This document shows, piece after piece, positions 46,675 through 57,303 of a stretch of DNA of 62,364 nt. The DNA is from an uncultured Ferrovum sp. Its GTDB lineage: Bacteria; Pseudomonadota; Gammaproteobacteria; Burkholderiales; Ferrovaceae. Made by a program: the position numbers and the translations under genes. The DNA is taken from contig CAIPTD010000111.1 in NCBI GenBank assembly GCA_903867885.1, forward strand, positions 1-62,364, written 5' to 3'. The notes below the pieces were generated by a model. That model did not search any database and was not told the origin of the DNA. It worked only from the letters and a program-made list of their open reading frames with translations. Within the stretch, counting starts at the first letter, position 1; each line of letters opens with the position of its first letter.

Positions 46675-47307
46675 ATGGAATTCTCGACTTTTGTTTTCTA
46701 CGCATTTGCGACGCTCCTCCTGTCTGGAGGGATTGGCGTGATTTTGGCTCGTAACCCTGTGCATGCTGCTTTATTCCTAGTGCTTGCCTTCTTTTCGGGT
46801 TCAGGACTTTGGATGTTGCTCGAAGCCGAATTCCTTGCGATTAGTTTGGTGCTGGTCTATGTGGGCGCAGTCATGGTGTTATTCCTGTTTGTGGTGATGA
46901 TGTTAGATATCAATCTAGACCAGCTGCGTGAGGGTTTTTGGAAATATTTTCCTCTAGGTGGTCTGGTTGCTTTGCTTATGGTGGGAGAGTTGGTGTTATC
47001 GGTCATGACGCCTCGGTTCAGCCATCTTGGTCGCAATTTACCCCCTGCTCCAGAGGGGTACAGCAACACACGTGAATTGGGCATGCAGTTGTACACCACT
47101 TATGTTTATCCTTTTGAACTCGCCTCGGTGGTTTTGTTGGTGGCGATTGTGGCCGCGATTGCCTTAACGCTTCGTCGTCGTAAAGGTACGAAGTATCAAA
47201 ACCCGGCTCAGCAGATTAGGGTGCGCCGAGAGGATCGCGTTCGCATGGTAGAGATGAATGCTGAAAAACAGGATATCGCTGCTACAGGTCAAGGAGAGCC
47301 CTCATGA
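46675..47307 (+). CDS. nuoJ: NADH dehydrogenase I subunit J
   Basis: NuoJ is a five-span membrane subunit with a mobile pi-bulge helix at the hinge of quinone and proton modules. The 210-residue protein has [20 protein letters not shown] charged cytoplasmic tail of about 45 residues follows the last span. It overlaps nuoK by four bases (ATGA). Confidence 0.95.
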   Translation: MEFSTFVFYAFATLLLSGGIGVILARNPVHAALFLVLAFFSGSGLWMLLEAEFLAISLVLVYVGAVMVLFLFVVMMLDINLDQLREGFWKYFPLGGLVALLMVGELVLSVMTPRFSHLGRNLPPAPEGYSNTRELGMQLYTTYVYPFELASVVLLVAIVAAIALTLRRRKGTKYQNPAQQIRVRREDRVRMVEMNAEKQDIAATGQGEPS

Positions 47308-47609
47308 TCACCTTGTCTCACTACCTTGTGCTTGCCGCGATCCTGTTTGCGATCAGCGTGGTGGGTATATTCCTGAATCGCAAGAACGTGATTGTTTTGT
47401 TGATGGCGATTGAACTCATGCTCTTGGCTGTTAACCTCAACTTCATTGCCTTCTCGCATTATCTGCACGACACGGCCGGTCAAATTTTTGTTTTTTTTAT
47501 ACTCACTGTTGCTGCGGCCGAATCAGCGATTGGCCTCGCCATTTTAGTGGTGCTGTTCCGTAATTTGTCGACGATTAACGTGGACGACCTTAATAGTTTG
47601 AAGGACTGA
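47304..47609 (+). CDS. nuoK: NADH dehydrogenase I subunit K
   Basis: NuoK is a three-span subunit with two key membrane glutamates, seen here in [16 protein letters not shown] and [13 protein letters not shown]. The 101-residue length is standard. It is translationally coupled to nuoJ and nine bases before nuoL. Confidence 0.97.
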   Translation: MITLSHYLVLAAILFAISVVGIFLNRKNVIVLLMAIELMLLAVNLNFIAFSHYLHDTAGQIFVFFILTVAAAESAIGLAILVVLFRNLSTINVDDLNSLKD

Positions 47610-47618
47610 TCGCCCTCT

Positions 47619-49568
47619 ATGAAATCATTACTTGTACTGATTCCTCTCGCGCCGCTGTTCGGTTCCTTGCTAGCTGGCTTATTAGGAAAGACCATCGGAA
47701 GAACAGGCGCACATCTCGCCACTATCCTCGGTGTGGCGATTGCACTGATGGCTTCTTTGTTTGTTGCGAACGAAGTGTTTAGCCATGGGTTTCACTTCAA
47801 TGAAGCGCTTTATACTTGGATCACTATCGGATCATTACCGATGCAGGTGGGATTTTTAATTGATCCTTTAACTGCAACCATGATGGTTGTGGTGACTTTT
47901 GTCTCGCTGATGGTGCACATTTATACCATTGGCTATATGCATGAAGACCCCGGCTATCAGCGCTTCTTTAGCTACATTGCGCTCTTCACCTTCGCCATGT
48001 TAATGCTGGTCATGTCCAATAACTTTTTACAGCTATTCTTTGGATGGGAAGCGGTGGGATTGGTGTCTTACTTGCTGATCGGTTTCTGGTTTACTCGCCC
48101 TACTGCGATTTATGCCAACCTGAAGGCCTTCTTGGTCAACCGTGTGGGCGACTTTGGCTTCTTACTTGGAATTGGCCTGGTTTTGGCCCACTTTGGTTCA
48201 CTAGACTATCAAACGGTATTTAACGCTGCGCCTTCTCATATCAACGATACGATTGAGCTGTTTGCTGGATCACCATGGTCTTTGATGACGGTGACTTGTA
48301 TTTTGCTTTTCATCGGCGCAATGGGTAAGTCAGCCCAAATGCCTTTACATGTTTGGTTACCTGATTCGATGGAAGGCCCCACACCCATCTCTGCGCTGAT
48401 TCATGCAGCAACGATGGTCACGGCCGGTATCTTCATGGTCTCGCGGATGTCACCGCTTTTTGAGCTTTCGCCTACTGCGCGCTCATTCGTGTTGATCATC
48501 GGTGCTACCACAGCTTTATTGATGGCCTTCTTGGGCATTATTCAATACGATATTAAACGTGTGGTGGCTTACTCAACGCTTTCGCAGTTGGGTTACATGA
48601 CCGTTGCCTTAGGCGTGTCGGCTTACCCTGTTGCCATCTTTCATTTGGCCACACATGCATTTTTTAAAGCCTTGTTGTTCTTAGGGGCCGGCAGTGTGAT
48701 TCACGCGATGCATCACGAACAGGACATGCGTCATATGGGTGGCTTACGAAAGCATTTACCCATTACCTATTGGACTGCGGTGGTGGGTTCACTCGCATTG
48801 GCAGGGATTCCACCCTTCGCTGGTTTTTATTCCAAAGACGCCATTATTGAAGCCGTGCAAGCATCTCACGCGTTTGGTAGCAGTTATGCCTTGTTTGCTG
48901 TGATGGCAGGGGTATTCATCACGGCCTTCTATTCATTCCGTATGTTGTTCATGACCTTTCATGGCAAAGAGCGCATGGACCATCACACCAAAGAACATTT
49001 GCATGAGTCGCCCTGGGTCATTACTTTGCCACTGGTCATGCTCGCCATTCCATCCTTTTTTGCAGGATTCATGGGAATAGAGCCCTTATTGTTTAGCGAT
49101 TATTTTGGGCAATCTATTTATTTGGCACCTGACGGCCCCATGTCGGTTCTGCGTGAAGAATGGCATGGTCTAATCCAATTCACATTGCATGGAATGATGG
49201 CCGCTCCGTTTATGTTGGCTGTTGCAGGAATTGCTACTTCAGCCTACTTGTATTTGCTACGTCCTGATATTCCAGATGCCATCAAGAACCGCATGGGTCC
49301 AATCTATCGTTTGTTAGAAAACAAATATTATTTTGATCGTTTCAATGAAATCGTCTTTGCAGGTGGCGCTCGTAGCTTGGGTGGAGGCTTGTGGAGAGTA
49401 GGCGATCAAACATTCATTGATGGTGGGATGGTTCACGGCTCTGCCGCCTTGGTGGCGCGTGCCTCTTCCGTGATCCGCCGAGTACAAACGGGTTTCCTTT
49501 ATAACTATGCCTTCATGATGATCTTCGGCGTATTTGCGCTGCTGACAATCTGGCTCTTCAAAGCCTAA
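47619..49568 (+). CDS. nuoL: NADH dehydrogenase I subunit L (antiporter-like)
   Basis: NuoL is the distal proton-pumping subunit with the long lateral helix. The 649-residue protein has the antiporter core with GWEAVGLVSYLLIGFW, MGKSAQMPLHVWLPDSMEGP (with the pumping Lys) and HAATMVTAGIF. The C-terminal 150 residues form the lateral arm and its last span. nuoM follows 20 bases later. Confidence 0.97.
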   Translation: MKSLLVLIPLAPLFGSLLAGLLGKTIGRTGAHLATILGVAIALMASLFVANEVFSHGFHFNEALYTWITIGSLPMQVGFLIDPLTATMMVVVTFVSLMVHIYTIGYMHEDPGYQRFFSYIALFTFAMLMLVMSNNFLQLFFGWEAVGLVSYLLIGFWFTRPTAIYANLKAFLVNRVGDFGFLLGIGLVLAHFGSLDYQTVFNAAPSHINDTIELFAGSPWSLMTVTCILLFIGAMGKSAQMPLHVWLPDSMEGPTPISALIHAATMVTAGIFMVSRMSPLFELSPTARSFVLIIGATTALLMAFLGIIQYDIKRVVAYSTLSQLGYMTVALGVSAYPVAIFHLATHAFFKALLFLGAGSVIHAMHHEQDMRHMGGLRKHLPITYWTAVVGSLALAGIPPFAGFYSKDAIIEAVQASHAFGSSYALFAVMAGVFITAFYSFRMLFMTFHGKERMDHHTKEHLHESPWVITLPLVMLAIPSFFAGFMGIEPLLFSDYFGQSIYLAPDGPMSVLREEWHGLIQFTLHGMMAAPFMLAVAGIATSAYLYLLRPDIPDAIKNRMGPIYRLLENKYYFDRFNEIVFAGGARSLGGGLWRVGDQTFIDGGMVHGSAALVARASSVIRRVQTGFLYNYAFMMIFGVFALLTIWLFKA

Positions 49569-49588
49569 TCGGGCTGGATGAATTTGAG

Positions 49589-51073
49589 ATGACCATGACC
49601 CCTTACCTCAGCCTGTCGATCTGGGTTCCGATCATTGCGGGTGTACTTGTGATTCTGTTTGGCTCCGGCGAAAACAAATCACCCCTGGCACGGAAACTTG
49701 CACTTTTAGGCAGCCTGGCAGGCCTGGTAGTTGCCTTGCCCCTTTACATCCGTTTTGATCCCGCACTGGCAACGATGCAGTTTGCAGAATTTAGTCCTTG
49801 GATTCCTGCCTTTCACATCAATTATCATTTAGGAATTGATGGCATCAGCATGTGGTTCATTTTGCTCAATAGCTTCACTACGGTGTTGGTGGTAGTGGCG
49901 GGTTGGGAAGTGATCCAGGATCGTCCAGCGCAATACTTGGCAGCATTTTTGATCATGTCTGGCCTGATCAACGGTGTATTTGCGGCCCTCGATGCGATTT
50001 TGTTCTACGTATTCTTTGAAGCCATGCTGATCCCGATGTTTATTATTATTGGGGTGTGGGGTGGCCCGCGACGTGTCTTTGCAGCAATTAAGTTCTTCTT
50101 GTACACCTTGCTGGGCTCCTTGCTCATGCTTGCTGCCTTTATTTACATGTTCCTGAAATCGGGACAAAGCTTTGAAATCTCGGCGTTTCAAGCATTACAA
50201 ATGCCTTTGAATGTTCAGATTTTAATTTTCATGGCGATGTTCATGTCTTTTGCAGTGAAAGTGCCAATGTGGCCCGTTCACACTTGGTTGCCTGACGCCC
50301 ACGTAGAAGCCCCTACAGGAGGTTCAGTGGTGTTGGCAGCCATTACATTGAAAATCGGAGCGTATGGCTTTTTACGTTTTAATCTTCCCATTGCTCCCGA
50401 TGCCGCCCACTACCTCTCCGGCTTCATGATTGCTTTATCACTCATTGCCGTGGTTTATATTGGTTTGGTTGCGTTGGTTCAGGCAGACATGAAAAAGTTG
50501 GTGGCGTATTCCTCTATTTCGCATATGGGGTTTGTTACCCTAGGATTTTTTGTGTTTAATCCACTTGGTATTGAAGGTGGTTTAATGCAAATGATTTCTC
50601 ACGGCTTCGTCAGCGGGGCCATGTTTTTATGTATCGGTGTGTTGTATGACCGTATGCATACCCGTCGCATAGCAGATTATGGTGGTGTGGCGAATACCAT
50701 GCCTAAATTCGCTGCGTTCTTTATGTTGTTTGCCATGGCCAATGCAGGTCTTCCCGGCACCAGCGGGTTTATAGGCGAATTCATCGTGACCTTAGGCGCG
50801 TTGCAAGCAAACTTTTGGTACGCCTTTTTTGCCGCAACAGCATTGATCTTTGGCGCAGCTTATTCACTTTGGATGTACAAGCGCGTGATTTTTGGCGAAA
50901 TCGCGAACGAGCACGTAAGAGAACTTTTAGACATTAATCACCGAGAGTTTGCCTTACTTGCAATTCTTGCCGTGGCAACCCTTGCCATGGGGATCTACCC
51001 TAAGCCATTCACTGACCCCATGCATGCTTCGGTGAATAAATTGATTCAGCAGACAACAATGAAGAAGATTTGA
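49589..51073 (+). CDS. nuoM: NADH dehydrogenase I subunit M (antiporter-like)
   Basis: NuoM is the middle proton-pumping subunit. The 494-residue protein has the membrane Glu in FFEAMLIPMFIIIGVWGG, the lysine region AVKVPMWPVHTWLPDAHVEAP region and KKLVAYSSISHMGFV. A second ATG two codons later is an alternative start. About fourteen spans are expected. Confidence 0.97.
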   Translation: MTMTPYLSLSIWVPIIAGVLVILFGSGENKSPLARKLALLGSLAGLVVALPLYIRFDPALATMQFAEFSPWIPAFHINYHLGIDGISMWFILLNSFTTVLVVVAGWEVIQDRPAQYLAAFLIMSGLINGVFAALDAILFYVFFEAMLIPMFIIIGVWGGPRRVFAAIKFFLYTLLGSLLMLAAFIYMFLKSGQSFEISAFQALQMPLNVQILIFMAMFMSFAVKVPMWPVHTWLPDAHVEAPTGGSVVLAAITLKIGAYGFLRFNLPIAPDAAHYLSGFMIALSLIAVVYIGLVALVQADMKKLVAYSSISHMGFVTLGFFVFNPLGIEGGLMQMISHGFVSGAMFLCIGVLYDRMHTRRIADYGGVANTMPKFAAFFMLFAMANAGLPGTSGFIGEFIVTLGALQANFWYAFFAATALIFGAAYSLWMYKRVIFGEIANEHVRELLDINHREFALLAILAVATLAMGIYPKPFTDPMHASVNKLIQQTTMKKI

Positions 51074-51083
51074 GGCCCGCACG

Positions 51084-52532
51084 ATGATGAACGCAATTCC
51101 CAATATTGCCCCGGCCCTACCTGAAATTATTCTGCTGGCCTTAGTATCCGTAGTATTGGTGGTGGATCTGTTTTTAGATGAAGCGCAACGCGATCTGACC
51201 TATTTCCTCAGTCAAGCCACCGTTTTGCTGACGGTACTTGCTTTGGTATCCATGCCCCATAGCGCACCTGTTTATACTTTCAGCAACATGTTTGTTGATG
51301 ACACTTTGGGCCGAACCCTAAAGGTGTTAGTCCTGCTGACGGTATCGATCATCTTTGCCTATACCCGGGCCTATTCCGCTCAACGCGAGATGTACAAAGG
51401 GGAATATTTTTCTTTAATGCTCTTTGCAACGCTAGGCATGATGGTGCTGATCTCAGCGAATCATTTCTTGACCTTGTACTTAGGTTTAGAGCTGTTGGCA
51501 TTAGGGCAGTACGCATTGGTTGCCCTGCAACGTGATTCGGCGCGTTCTACAGAAGCCGCCATGAAATACTTCGTATTAGGTGCGCTGGCATCTGGCCTTC
51601 TGCTTTATGGTATGTCGATGATGTATGGGGCAACCGGAGCGCTGGGGCTTCAGCAAGTCGCCACTGCGCTCTCAACAGGCACGGTTGACCATCAAGTTGC
51701 TACGATTGGTCTGGTCTTTATCGTGGCTGGCTTGGCCTTTAAATTAGGTGTGGTACCGTTCCATATGTGGATACCTGATGTCTATGAAGGTGCCCCTACC
51801 TCCATGACTTTGTTCATTGGAACCGCTCCCAAAATAGCAGGTGTTGCTTTCTTCATTCGATTGCTGGGTGAAGGCCTGGCACCTTTAGCATCCGATTGGC
51901 AGCAAATGTTGATCGTGCTTGCAGTTCTTTCCTTGGCCCTAGGAAACATCACAGCGATTGCCCAGACGAATATCAAACGTATGTTGGCGTATTCCACTAT
52001 CTCGCACATGGGATTTGTTTTGCTCGGTATTCTTGCCGCAAGCCAACAAGGATATGCAGCTGCAAGTTTCTACATTGCAACCTATAGCTTAATGGGACTG
52101 GGCGCATTCGGGATGATTTTGCTGCTCTCGCGCGCGGGGTTTGAGGCTGAGACCATTGATGATTTTAAGGGTTTAAGTAAACGCAGCCCCTGGTTTGCAT
52201 TTGTGATGCTCATGGTAATGATTTCCATGGCGGGTATTCCCCCATCAGTAGGGTTCTTTGCAAAACTGTCTGTATTACGCGCTGCTCTTTCTGCGGGGTA
52301 CATTTGGCTCGTTGTGTTTGCCGTCTTGCTCTCCTTGGTAGGAGCGTTCTATTACCTGCGTATTGTCAAAGTGATGTATATGGACGAGCCAGAAGATACC
52401 CATCCCATTGAGGGCGAATTTGACATGCGTGTATTGCTCTCTCTCAATGGCATTGCAATCCTTGCATTAGGGGTATTCCCTCAGCCCTTACTCGCATTAC
52501 TCAATCACGCTGTGGTGCAATCACTCCGTTAA
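51084..52532 (+). CDS. nuoN: NADH dehydrogenase I subunit N (antiporter-like)
   Basis: NuoN is the proximal antiporter-like subunit and last gene of the operon. The 482-residue protein has LGLELLALGQYALVAL, FKLGVVPFHMWIPDVYEGAP and IKRMLAYSTISHMGFVLLG. A hairpin follows its stop codon and overlaps the htpG heat-shock promoter. Confidence 0.97.
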   Translation: MMNAIPNIAPALPEIILLALVSVVLVVDLFLDEAQRDLTYFLSQATVLLTVLALVSMPHSAPVYTFSNMFVDDTLGRTLKVLVLLTVSIIFAYTRAYSAQREMYKGEYFSLMLFATLGMMVLISANHFLTLYLGLELLALGQYALVALQRDSARSTEAAMKYFVLGALASGLLLYGMSMMYGATGALGLQQVATALSTGTVDHQVATIGLVFIVAGLAFKLGVVPFHMWIPDVYEGAPTSMTLFIGTAPKIAGVAFFIRLLGEGLAPLASDWQQMLIVLAVLSLALGNITAIAQTNIKRMLAYSTISHMGFVLLGILAASQQGYAAASFYIATYSLMGLGAFGMILLLSRAGFEAETIDDFKGLSKRSPWFAFVMLMVMISMAGIPPSVGFFAKLSVLRAALSAGYIWLVVFAVLLSLVGAFYYLRIVKVMYMDEPEDTHPIEGEFDMRVLLSLNGIAILALGVFPQPLLALLNHAVVQSLR

Positions 52533-52537
52533 TCGGT

Positions 52538-52568
52538 GCTGGCTTGAAATAAGCCAGCCCATCCCCAT
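52538..52568 (+). promoter_or_regulatory. Consensus sigma-32 (heat shock) promoter of htpG, within the nuoN 3' hairpin
   Basis: CTTGAAA (52543-52549), a 13-base spacer and CCCCATCT (52563-52570) match the sigma-32 consensus CTTGAAA-N11-16-CCCCATnT completely. The -35 lies in the loop side of an 8-bp hairpin, GCTGGCTT (52538-52545) with AAGCCAGC (52551-52558), just after nuoN. htpG starts 36 bases after the -10. Confidence 0.88.
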
Positions 52569-52605
52569 CTGAGGTCCTACTAAGCGATTCTTTACGGAGG
52601 ACTTC

Positions 52606-54480
52606 ATGACACAAACCACCCAAGCCCCAGAGCAAATGCAGTTTCAAGCTGAAGTTAAACAACTTCTGCAACTGATGATTCATTCGCTGTACAGCAATAA
52701 AGAAATTTTTCTACGCGAACTGGTATCGAATGGTTCAGACGCCTGCGATAAGCTGCGTTTTGAGGCTGTACAGCAACCTTCTCTGCTGGAAAGCGATGCC
52801 GAATTCAAAGTCCGTATTGAGGCCAACAAACAGGCCCGTACCATCACCATTAGCGACAACGGTATTGGGATGAATCGCGAGGAAGTGATCGAGAACATTG
52901 GTACGATTGCAAAATCAGGTACCAAAGAGTTTTTAGGTCGCTTGACCGGCGATGATGCCAAAGACGCGCGTCTCATTGGGCAATTTGGGGTGGGTTTTTA
53001 TTCTGCTTTTATCGTGGCGGACAAAGTCTCCCTTGTCACCCGTCGCGCGGGTGCCGCTTCTGATTCAGCGATACGCTGGGAATCATCGGGTGATGGAAGC
53101 TACACCCTGGAGGCGGTGGGTGAGGCGCCGCGGGGTACCTCGGTCACCCTTCATCTGCGCGAAGGTGAAGATAACCTTCTAGAAACCTGGCAACTGCACA
53201 ACATCGTGCGTCGTTATTCCGATCATATTCAATTACCTATTATAGGCAAGGACAACGAGGGTAAGGACGAAGTTCTAAATCAAGCTAGCGCGCTATGGGC
53301 CCGCCCAAAAAGCGAAATAAGCGATGAGCAATATCAAGAGTTTTACAAGCATGTAGCTCATGATTTTGAGCCCCCTCTGGCTTGGAGTCATGCCAGGGTA
53401 GAGGGCCGTCAGGAATACACCGAGCTTTTGTACGTGCCTGCTCGGGCGCCATTCGATCTATGGGATCGCGAACCACGGAATGGCATCAAGCTTTACGTAA
53501 AACGTGTCTTTATTATGGAAGACGCAAAGAAACTGCTGCCCAATTACTTGCGTTTTGTCCGTGGAGTCATCGACTCAAATGACTTGCCCCTCAATGTCTC
53601 ACGTGAAATCCTGCAGGAAAGCAAAGATATCGATGCGATTCGAGCCGGATGCACCAAAAAAGTCTTGGGCTTGCTCGAAGACTTGGCCAGCAACTCGCCA
53701 GAAAAGTACACCACTTTCTGGAAAGAGTTCGGCCAGGCTTTTAAGGAAGGGGCAGGGGAAGAGCATGCTAACCGTGAAAAGTGGTCTGGCTTGTTGCGGT
53801 TCCCTAGCACGCGTAGCGAGCAAAGCGATGCACAGGTCAGTCTTGCTGAATATAGTTCTGCAATGAAAGAGGGCCAAGAAGCGATTTACTATGTGACCGC
53901 TGATTCATGGTCTGCCGCGAAGAATAGCCCACACCTTGAAGTCTTTAAAAAGCGGGGGATCGAGGTGCTCTTACTCTGCGATCGTGTAGACGAATGGGTG
54001 GCTAGCCATTTGCATGAGTTTGAAGGCAAGTCATTCGTCTCCGTTGCAAAGGGCGATCTAGATCTCTCTCAACTTCCTGGGGCGACCGATGCAACAGAAG
54101 AGAAGAAAGAGCCAACAGCAGAACTCAAGAAATTGTGCGAAACCATGAAAGGGGCTTTAGGAGAGCGCGTAGAGGATGTCCGTATTTCTCAACGGCTCAC
54201 TGAATCGCCTGCCTGCGTGGTGGTACCCGAAGGGGCAATTTCTGGCCATTTGGCTCGTATGTTGAAAGCGGCCGGACAAGATGTTCCTAAAGATAAATTA
54301 ATTCTTGAAATTAATGCCACACACCCCCTCATTCAGCGCTTAGATGCCGAATCTGATATTGCCAAGGTTGGAGAGTGGAGCCAGTTGTTATTGGATCAAA
54401 GTATCTTAGCTGAGGGGGGGCACTTAGATAACCCGTCCGATTTTGTGCGAAGATTGAATACGCTCTTGCTCCAAGGTTAA
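52606..54480 (+). CDS. htpG: Molecular chaperone HtpG (Hsp90)
   Basis: HtpG is the bacterial Hsp90, an ATP-driven chaperone dimer in the cytoplasm. The 624-residue protein has the GHKL ATPase motifs [40 protein letters not shown] and GTSVTLHL, then the middle domain with [13 protein letters not shown], and a C-terminal dimerisation domain. GGAGG precedes the ATG. The promoter upstream shows heat-shock control. An intrinsic terminator follows the stop. Confidence 0.97.
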   Translation: MTQTTQAPEQMQFQAEVKQLLQLMIHSLYSNKEIFLRELVSNGSDACDKLRFEAVQQPSLLESDAEFKVRIEANKQARTITISDNGIGMNREEVIENIGTIAKSGTKEFLGRLTGDDAKDARLIGQFGVGFYSAFIVADKVSLVTRRAGAASDSAIRWESSGDGSYTLEAVGEAPRGTSVTLHLREGEDNLLETWQLHNIVRRYSDHIQLPIIGKDNEGKDEVLNQASALWARPKSEISDEQYQEFYKHVAHDFEPPLAWSHARVEGRQEYTELLYVPARAPFDLWDREPRNGIKLYVKRVFIMEDAKKLLPNYLRFVRGVIDSNDLPLNVSREILQESKDIDAIRAGCTKKVLGLLEDLASNSPEKYTTFWKEFGQAFKEGAGEEHANREKWSGLLRFPSTRSEQSDAQVSLAEYSSAMKEGQEAIYYVTADSWSAAKNSPHLEVFKKRGIEVLLLCDRVDEWVASHLHEFEGKSFVSVAKGDLDLSQLPGATDATEEKKEPTAELKKLCETMKGALGERVEDVRISQRLTESPACVVVPEGAISGHLARMLKAAGQDVPKDKLILEINATHPLIQRLDAESDIAKVGEWSQLLLDQSILAEGGHLDNPSDFVRRLNTLLLQG

Positions 54481-54507
54481 GTGCGGATTAATTTTCGATC
54501 TACCATT

Positions 54508-54543
54508 AAAGTGCAAAAGGGAGCGCAACCTTTTGCACTTTTT
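54508..54543 (+). terminator. Intrinsic terminator after htpG
   Basis: Bases 54508-54520 (AAAGTGCAAAAGG) pair perfectly with 54529-54541 around an 8-base loop, followed by a short T stretch and preceded by a few A. The stem starts 28 bases after the htpG stop. Confidence 0.85.
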
Positions 54544-54596
54544 ACTTGATTCCGCTCAAATATATTCACAATAATGGGAAGCTACTAGCTAAAAAC

Positions 54597-54623
54597 TAAA
54601 GATTTGTAACGATTGCCCGTTAG
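54597..54623 (+). promoter_or_regulatory. Possible sigma-28 (FliA) promoter of the chemoreceptor
   Basis: TAAAGATT (54597-54604) is one base off the FliA -35 TAAAGTTT. GCCCGTTA (54615-54622), or CCCGTTAG one base later, partly matches the -10 GCCGATAA at near-normal spacing. Chemoreceptor genes are usual FliA targets. Confidence 0.4.
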
Positions 54624-54664
54624 AATTATGGCTCAATGCCTGTAGCCAATAAAAAAGGAATCCT

Positions 54665-56674
54665 ATGACGTCGCTGCTCGATAACCTTGCACTCTGGAAA
54701 AAATTTACTTTAATAGGATTGCTGGGTCTTGTTCTTCTGGGGGTTCCTTCCTGGTTTTTCATGCAAATCAATTCGAATAACATCGATACAGCGGTTACAG
54801 AACTGCAAGGCTTAGAGCCCACTCGCCTGACATTAGATGTCCTGCGCGCAACGCAAAAACACCGCGGGTTCTCAACTAGAGTTTTATCGGGCGATACCTC
54901 AGCCAGTGATAAACGCGAAGCCACATTTAAAGATGCAGATGCGCTCTATACCAAATTAGATAAATTAGTTGAACAAGGTATTGCAGACGACGCCTTAAAA
55001 GCATCTTGGAAAAAAGTGCACACTGAATGGTCAGCTGTTTCCACTGCTGCAGGTAATCAATCCATTACAGCTGATGAGAACTTTGCAAAACACACCCAAA
55101 CCATCTTAGATCTATTGGTGTTCAATGATCTTATGATTGATGCTTATGGGCTTTCACTGGATCCAGATGGCCCCACCTACCACATGGTGATGGCATCAAC
55201 CGTTCACCTGCCTGCCTTGACTGAAGACCTTGCAAAATTGCGGGTTAAAGGAAGCGCAATTTTGTTGGCAAAAAAATCAGGTCAACAAGAAAGAGCACAT
55301 ATAGCTGCACTGATTCAATCAGTTGACGAACATTCCTACTTGTTCCGCCGCGAATTAGAAAAAGCCAGATCCGCTGATCCTAAATTGGCAGATATGATCA
55401 AAGAAGATCTTGAGCAAGCCACCAAGTCAGGCAAAGAACTATCCAATTTAGCAGGGACAGTGCTCACTGAAGATCAAATTAATTATTCTGTCGATGATTA
55501 TTTCTCATTAGCGACGCAAGCCATCGATAAGCATTTTGCCCTTGAAGATAAAATCATCCCTGAACTTACCACCTTGCTCACCGCTAGGGTGCAATCCGGG
55601 CGCCATCAATTTTTGACATTACTAGCAGGATTGCTCGCAATGGCAGGGGTAGCCGTATTACTAGGATACTTCATTACGCGTTCTATTCAGCAAGGTCTAA
55701 AAGAAGTATCGCGCATTGCTGAGTCAGTAGCCCAAGGTGATTTATCAACTAAAAGTGGGGTGATACGGCAGGACGAGATTGGCGTTTTGATGCAGACCAT
55801 GTCCAAAATGACAATTTCTTTGCGTGAAATGGTGACTTCAGTCAGAAGTGGCGCGGATCAAGTGGCTACTTCCTCGCAACAATTAACCCGCAATGCCCGC
55901 GATATTGCCTCGAACTCTGAAACACAAAATCGAGCCATCACCACCATGGCAGCCACGGTAGAAGAAATGTCTACCAGCGTGAGTTCAGTTGCGGATAATG
56001 CGCGGGATGTCAGCCAACAAGCACTCCACAGCCTGCAACTGACTTCCCAAGGTCACGAGCGTATGGGAGGCTTAAGCCGTGAAATGGACCGTATCAATGC
56101 AGCAGTAGATGCGATTTCGTCTTCTATTCATGCCTTTATTGAAAGTGCTAGCCAAATTGCTGGTATGACCCGTCAAGTGAAAGATATTGCAGATCAAACC
56201 AATTTGCTCGCATTAAACGCTGCCATTGAAGCTGCCCGTGCGGGTGAGCAAGGTCGAGGTTTTGCGGTGGTTGCGGATGAAGTACGTAAATTGGCAGAAA
56301 AGTCAGGCCAGTCAGCCTCACATATTGATGAAGTAACGAATGCACTCACCTTACAATCTCAAACCTTAGAGCGAACAGTTGATCAAAGTCGTGTGGCGGT
56401 TGAATCTTCCACCGAGCACCTGACAGAGGTGATGGAATCAATGAGTGCTGCCCGTTCCGCAGTGGAACAAGCCAGCCAAGGGGTGGGAGATATCAGTGTG
56501 GCGGTCAATCAACAAAGCGTTGCAATCAATCAAATTGCATTGAACGTAGAAAACTCCGCTTCGTTAACGGCTAAAACAGCTGAGAGCGGGGGTGACACAT
56601 TAGACGCCGCCTCACATCTAGAGTCATTGGCTTTAGATCTGCAGCGCTCAATGGAGCGTTTTCGGATCAACTAG
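54665..56674 (+). CDS. Methyl-accepting chemotaxis protein
   Basis: This is a transmembrane chemoreceptor that controls CheA. The 669-residue protein has a first membrane span (about 13-33), a large periplasmic helical sensing region (about 34-312) with a nitrate-sensor-like opening [19 protein letters not shown], and a second span (about 316-337). A HAMP domain and a signalling domain with the conserved hairpin tip [18 protein letters not shown] near 512 follow. AAGGA precedes the ATG. No other chemotaxis or flagellar gene is nearby, so it is an orphan receptor. The ligand is unknown. Its stop codon interlocks with the convergent Nudix gene. Confidence 0.93.
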   Translation: MTSLLDNLALWKKFTLIGLLGLVLLGVPSWFFMQINSNNIDTAVTELQGLEPTRLTLDVLRATQKHRGFSTRVLSGDTSASDKREATFKDADALYTKLDKLVEQGIADDALKASWKKVHTEWSAVSTAAGNQSITADENFAKHTQTILDLLVFNDLMIDAYGLSLDPDGPTYHMVMASTVHLPALTEDLAKLRVKGSAILLAKKSGQQERAHIAALIQSVDEHSYLFRRELEKARSADPKLADMIKEDLEQATKSGKELSNLAGTVLTEDQINYSVDDYFSLATQAIDKHFALEDKIIPELTTLLTARVQSGRHQFLTLLAGLLAMAGVAVLLGYFITRSIQQGLKEVSRIAESVAQGDLSTKSGVIRQDEIGVLMQTMSKMTISLREMVTSVRSGADQVATSSQQLTRNARDIASNSETQNRAITTMAATVEEMSTSVSSVADNARDVSQQALHSLQLTSQGHERMGGLSREMDRINAAVDAISSSIHAFIESASQIAGMTRQVKDIADQTNLLALNAAIEAARAGEQGRGFAVVADEVRKLAEKSGQSASHIDEVTNALTLQSQTLERTVDQSRVAVESSTEHLTEVMESMSAARSAVEQASQGVGDISVAVNQQSVAINQIALNVENSASLTAKTAESGGDTLDAASHLESLALDLQRSMERFRIN

Positions 56675-57225
56675 GCACTGAGTGAGGGTGAAGCGGGTGG
56701 GGGCGTGTCCCCCATATGCAAGGTAAAAATGCCCCGCTTCCGATCAGCAAAAAAGTGTTTGAGGGTTTCAGAAACAGTGCGGAATGCCATCTGATCCCAA
56801 GGAATATCTTCTTCCTTAAACAGGCGCACCTCCAGACTTTCGGTGCCAGGGCCAAAGTTCAGATCTAGAAGCCTAGCTCTGAACATGACGTAGATTTGAT
56901 TGATGTGCGTAAGATTGTAGAAACTAAACATCTCACCCATTTCTACTCGAGCGTCCGCTTCTTCCAAGGTTTCGCGCATTGCACCCGCAGATGCACTTTC
57001 CCCATTTTCTAAAAATCCCGCAGGTAAGGTCCAGAAACCGTGCCTAGGTTCAATGGCGCGCCGACATAATAAAATCTGATCCCCCCACACGGGAATGCAT
57101 CCCACCACCATTTTTGGGTTTTCATAGTGAATAGTTTCGCATTCCGCACATATAAAGCGAGGAAGCGTATCCCCTTCAGGAACACGGTGATCAACGGAGG
57201 CGCCGCAAGCGCTACAAAACTTCAT
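56671..57225 (-). CDS. Zinc-ribbon Nudix hydrolase
   Basis: The 184-residue protein starts with a zinc ribbon, Cys4-x2-Cys7 and a second pair near 25-28 (CAEC), followed by a Nudix domain. The Nudix box reads [20 protein letters not shown] and fits GX5EX7REUXEEXGU except that the late Gly is Asp. This zinc ribbon plus Nudix layout recalls NudC (NAD-cap hydrolase) but the protein is shorter and lacks the NudC N-terminal domain, so ADP-ribose or another nucleotide diphosphate is as likely. Its end overlaps the chemoreceptor gene by four bases. Confidence 0.82.
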   Translation of the reverse strand: MKFCSACGASVDHRVPEGDTLPRFICAECETIHYENPKMVVGCIPVWGDQILLCRRAIEPRHGFWTLPAGFLENGESASAGAMRETLEEADARVEMGEMFSFYNLTHINQIYVMFRARLLDLNFGPGTESLEVRLFKEEDIPWDQMAFRTVSETLKHFFADRKRGIFTLHMGDTPPPASPSLSA

Positions 57226-57303
57226 AAGTATCAGTATGGTATCTTATCGTCTTTGTTGAGACGCTAAGCGTTACAACAGTATTATTATTTTGGAGTCTAC
57301 CTG

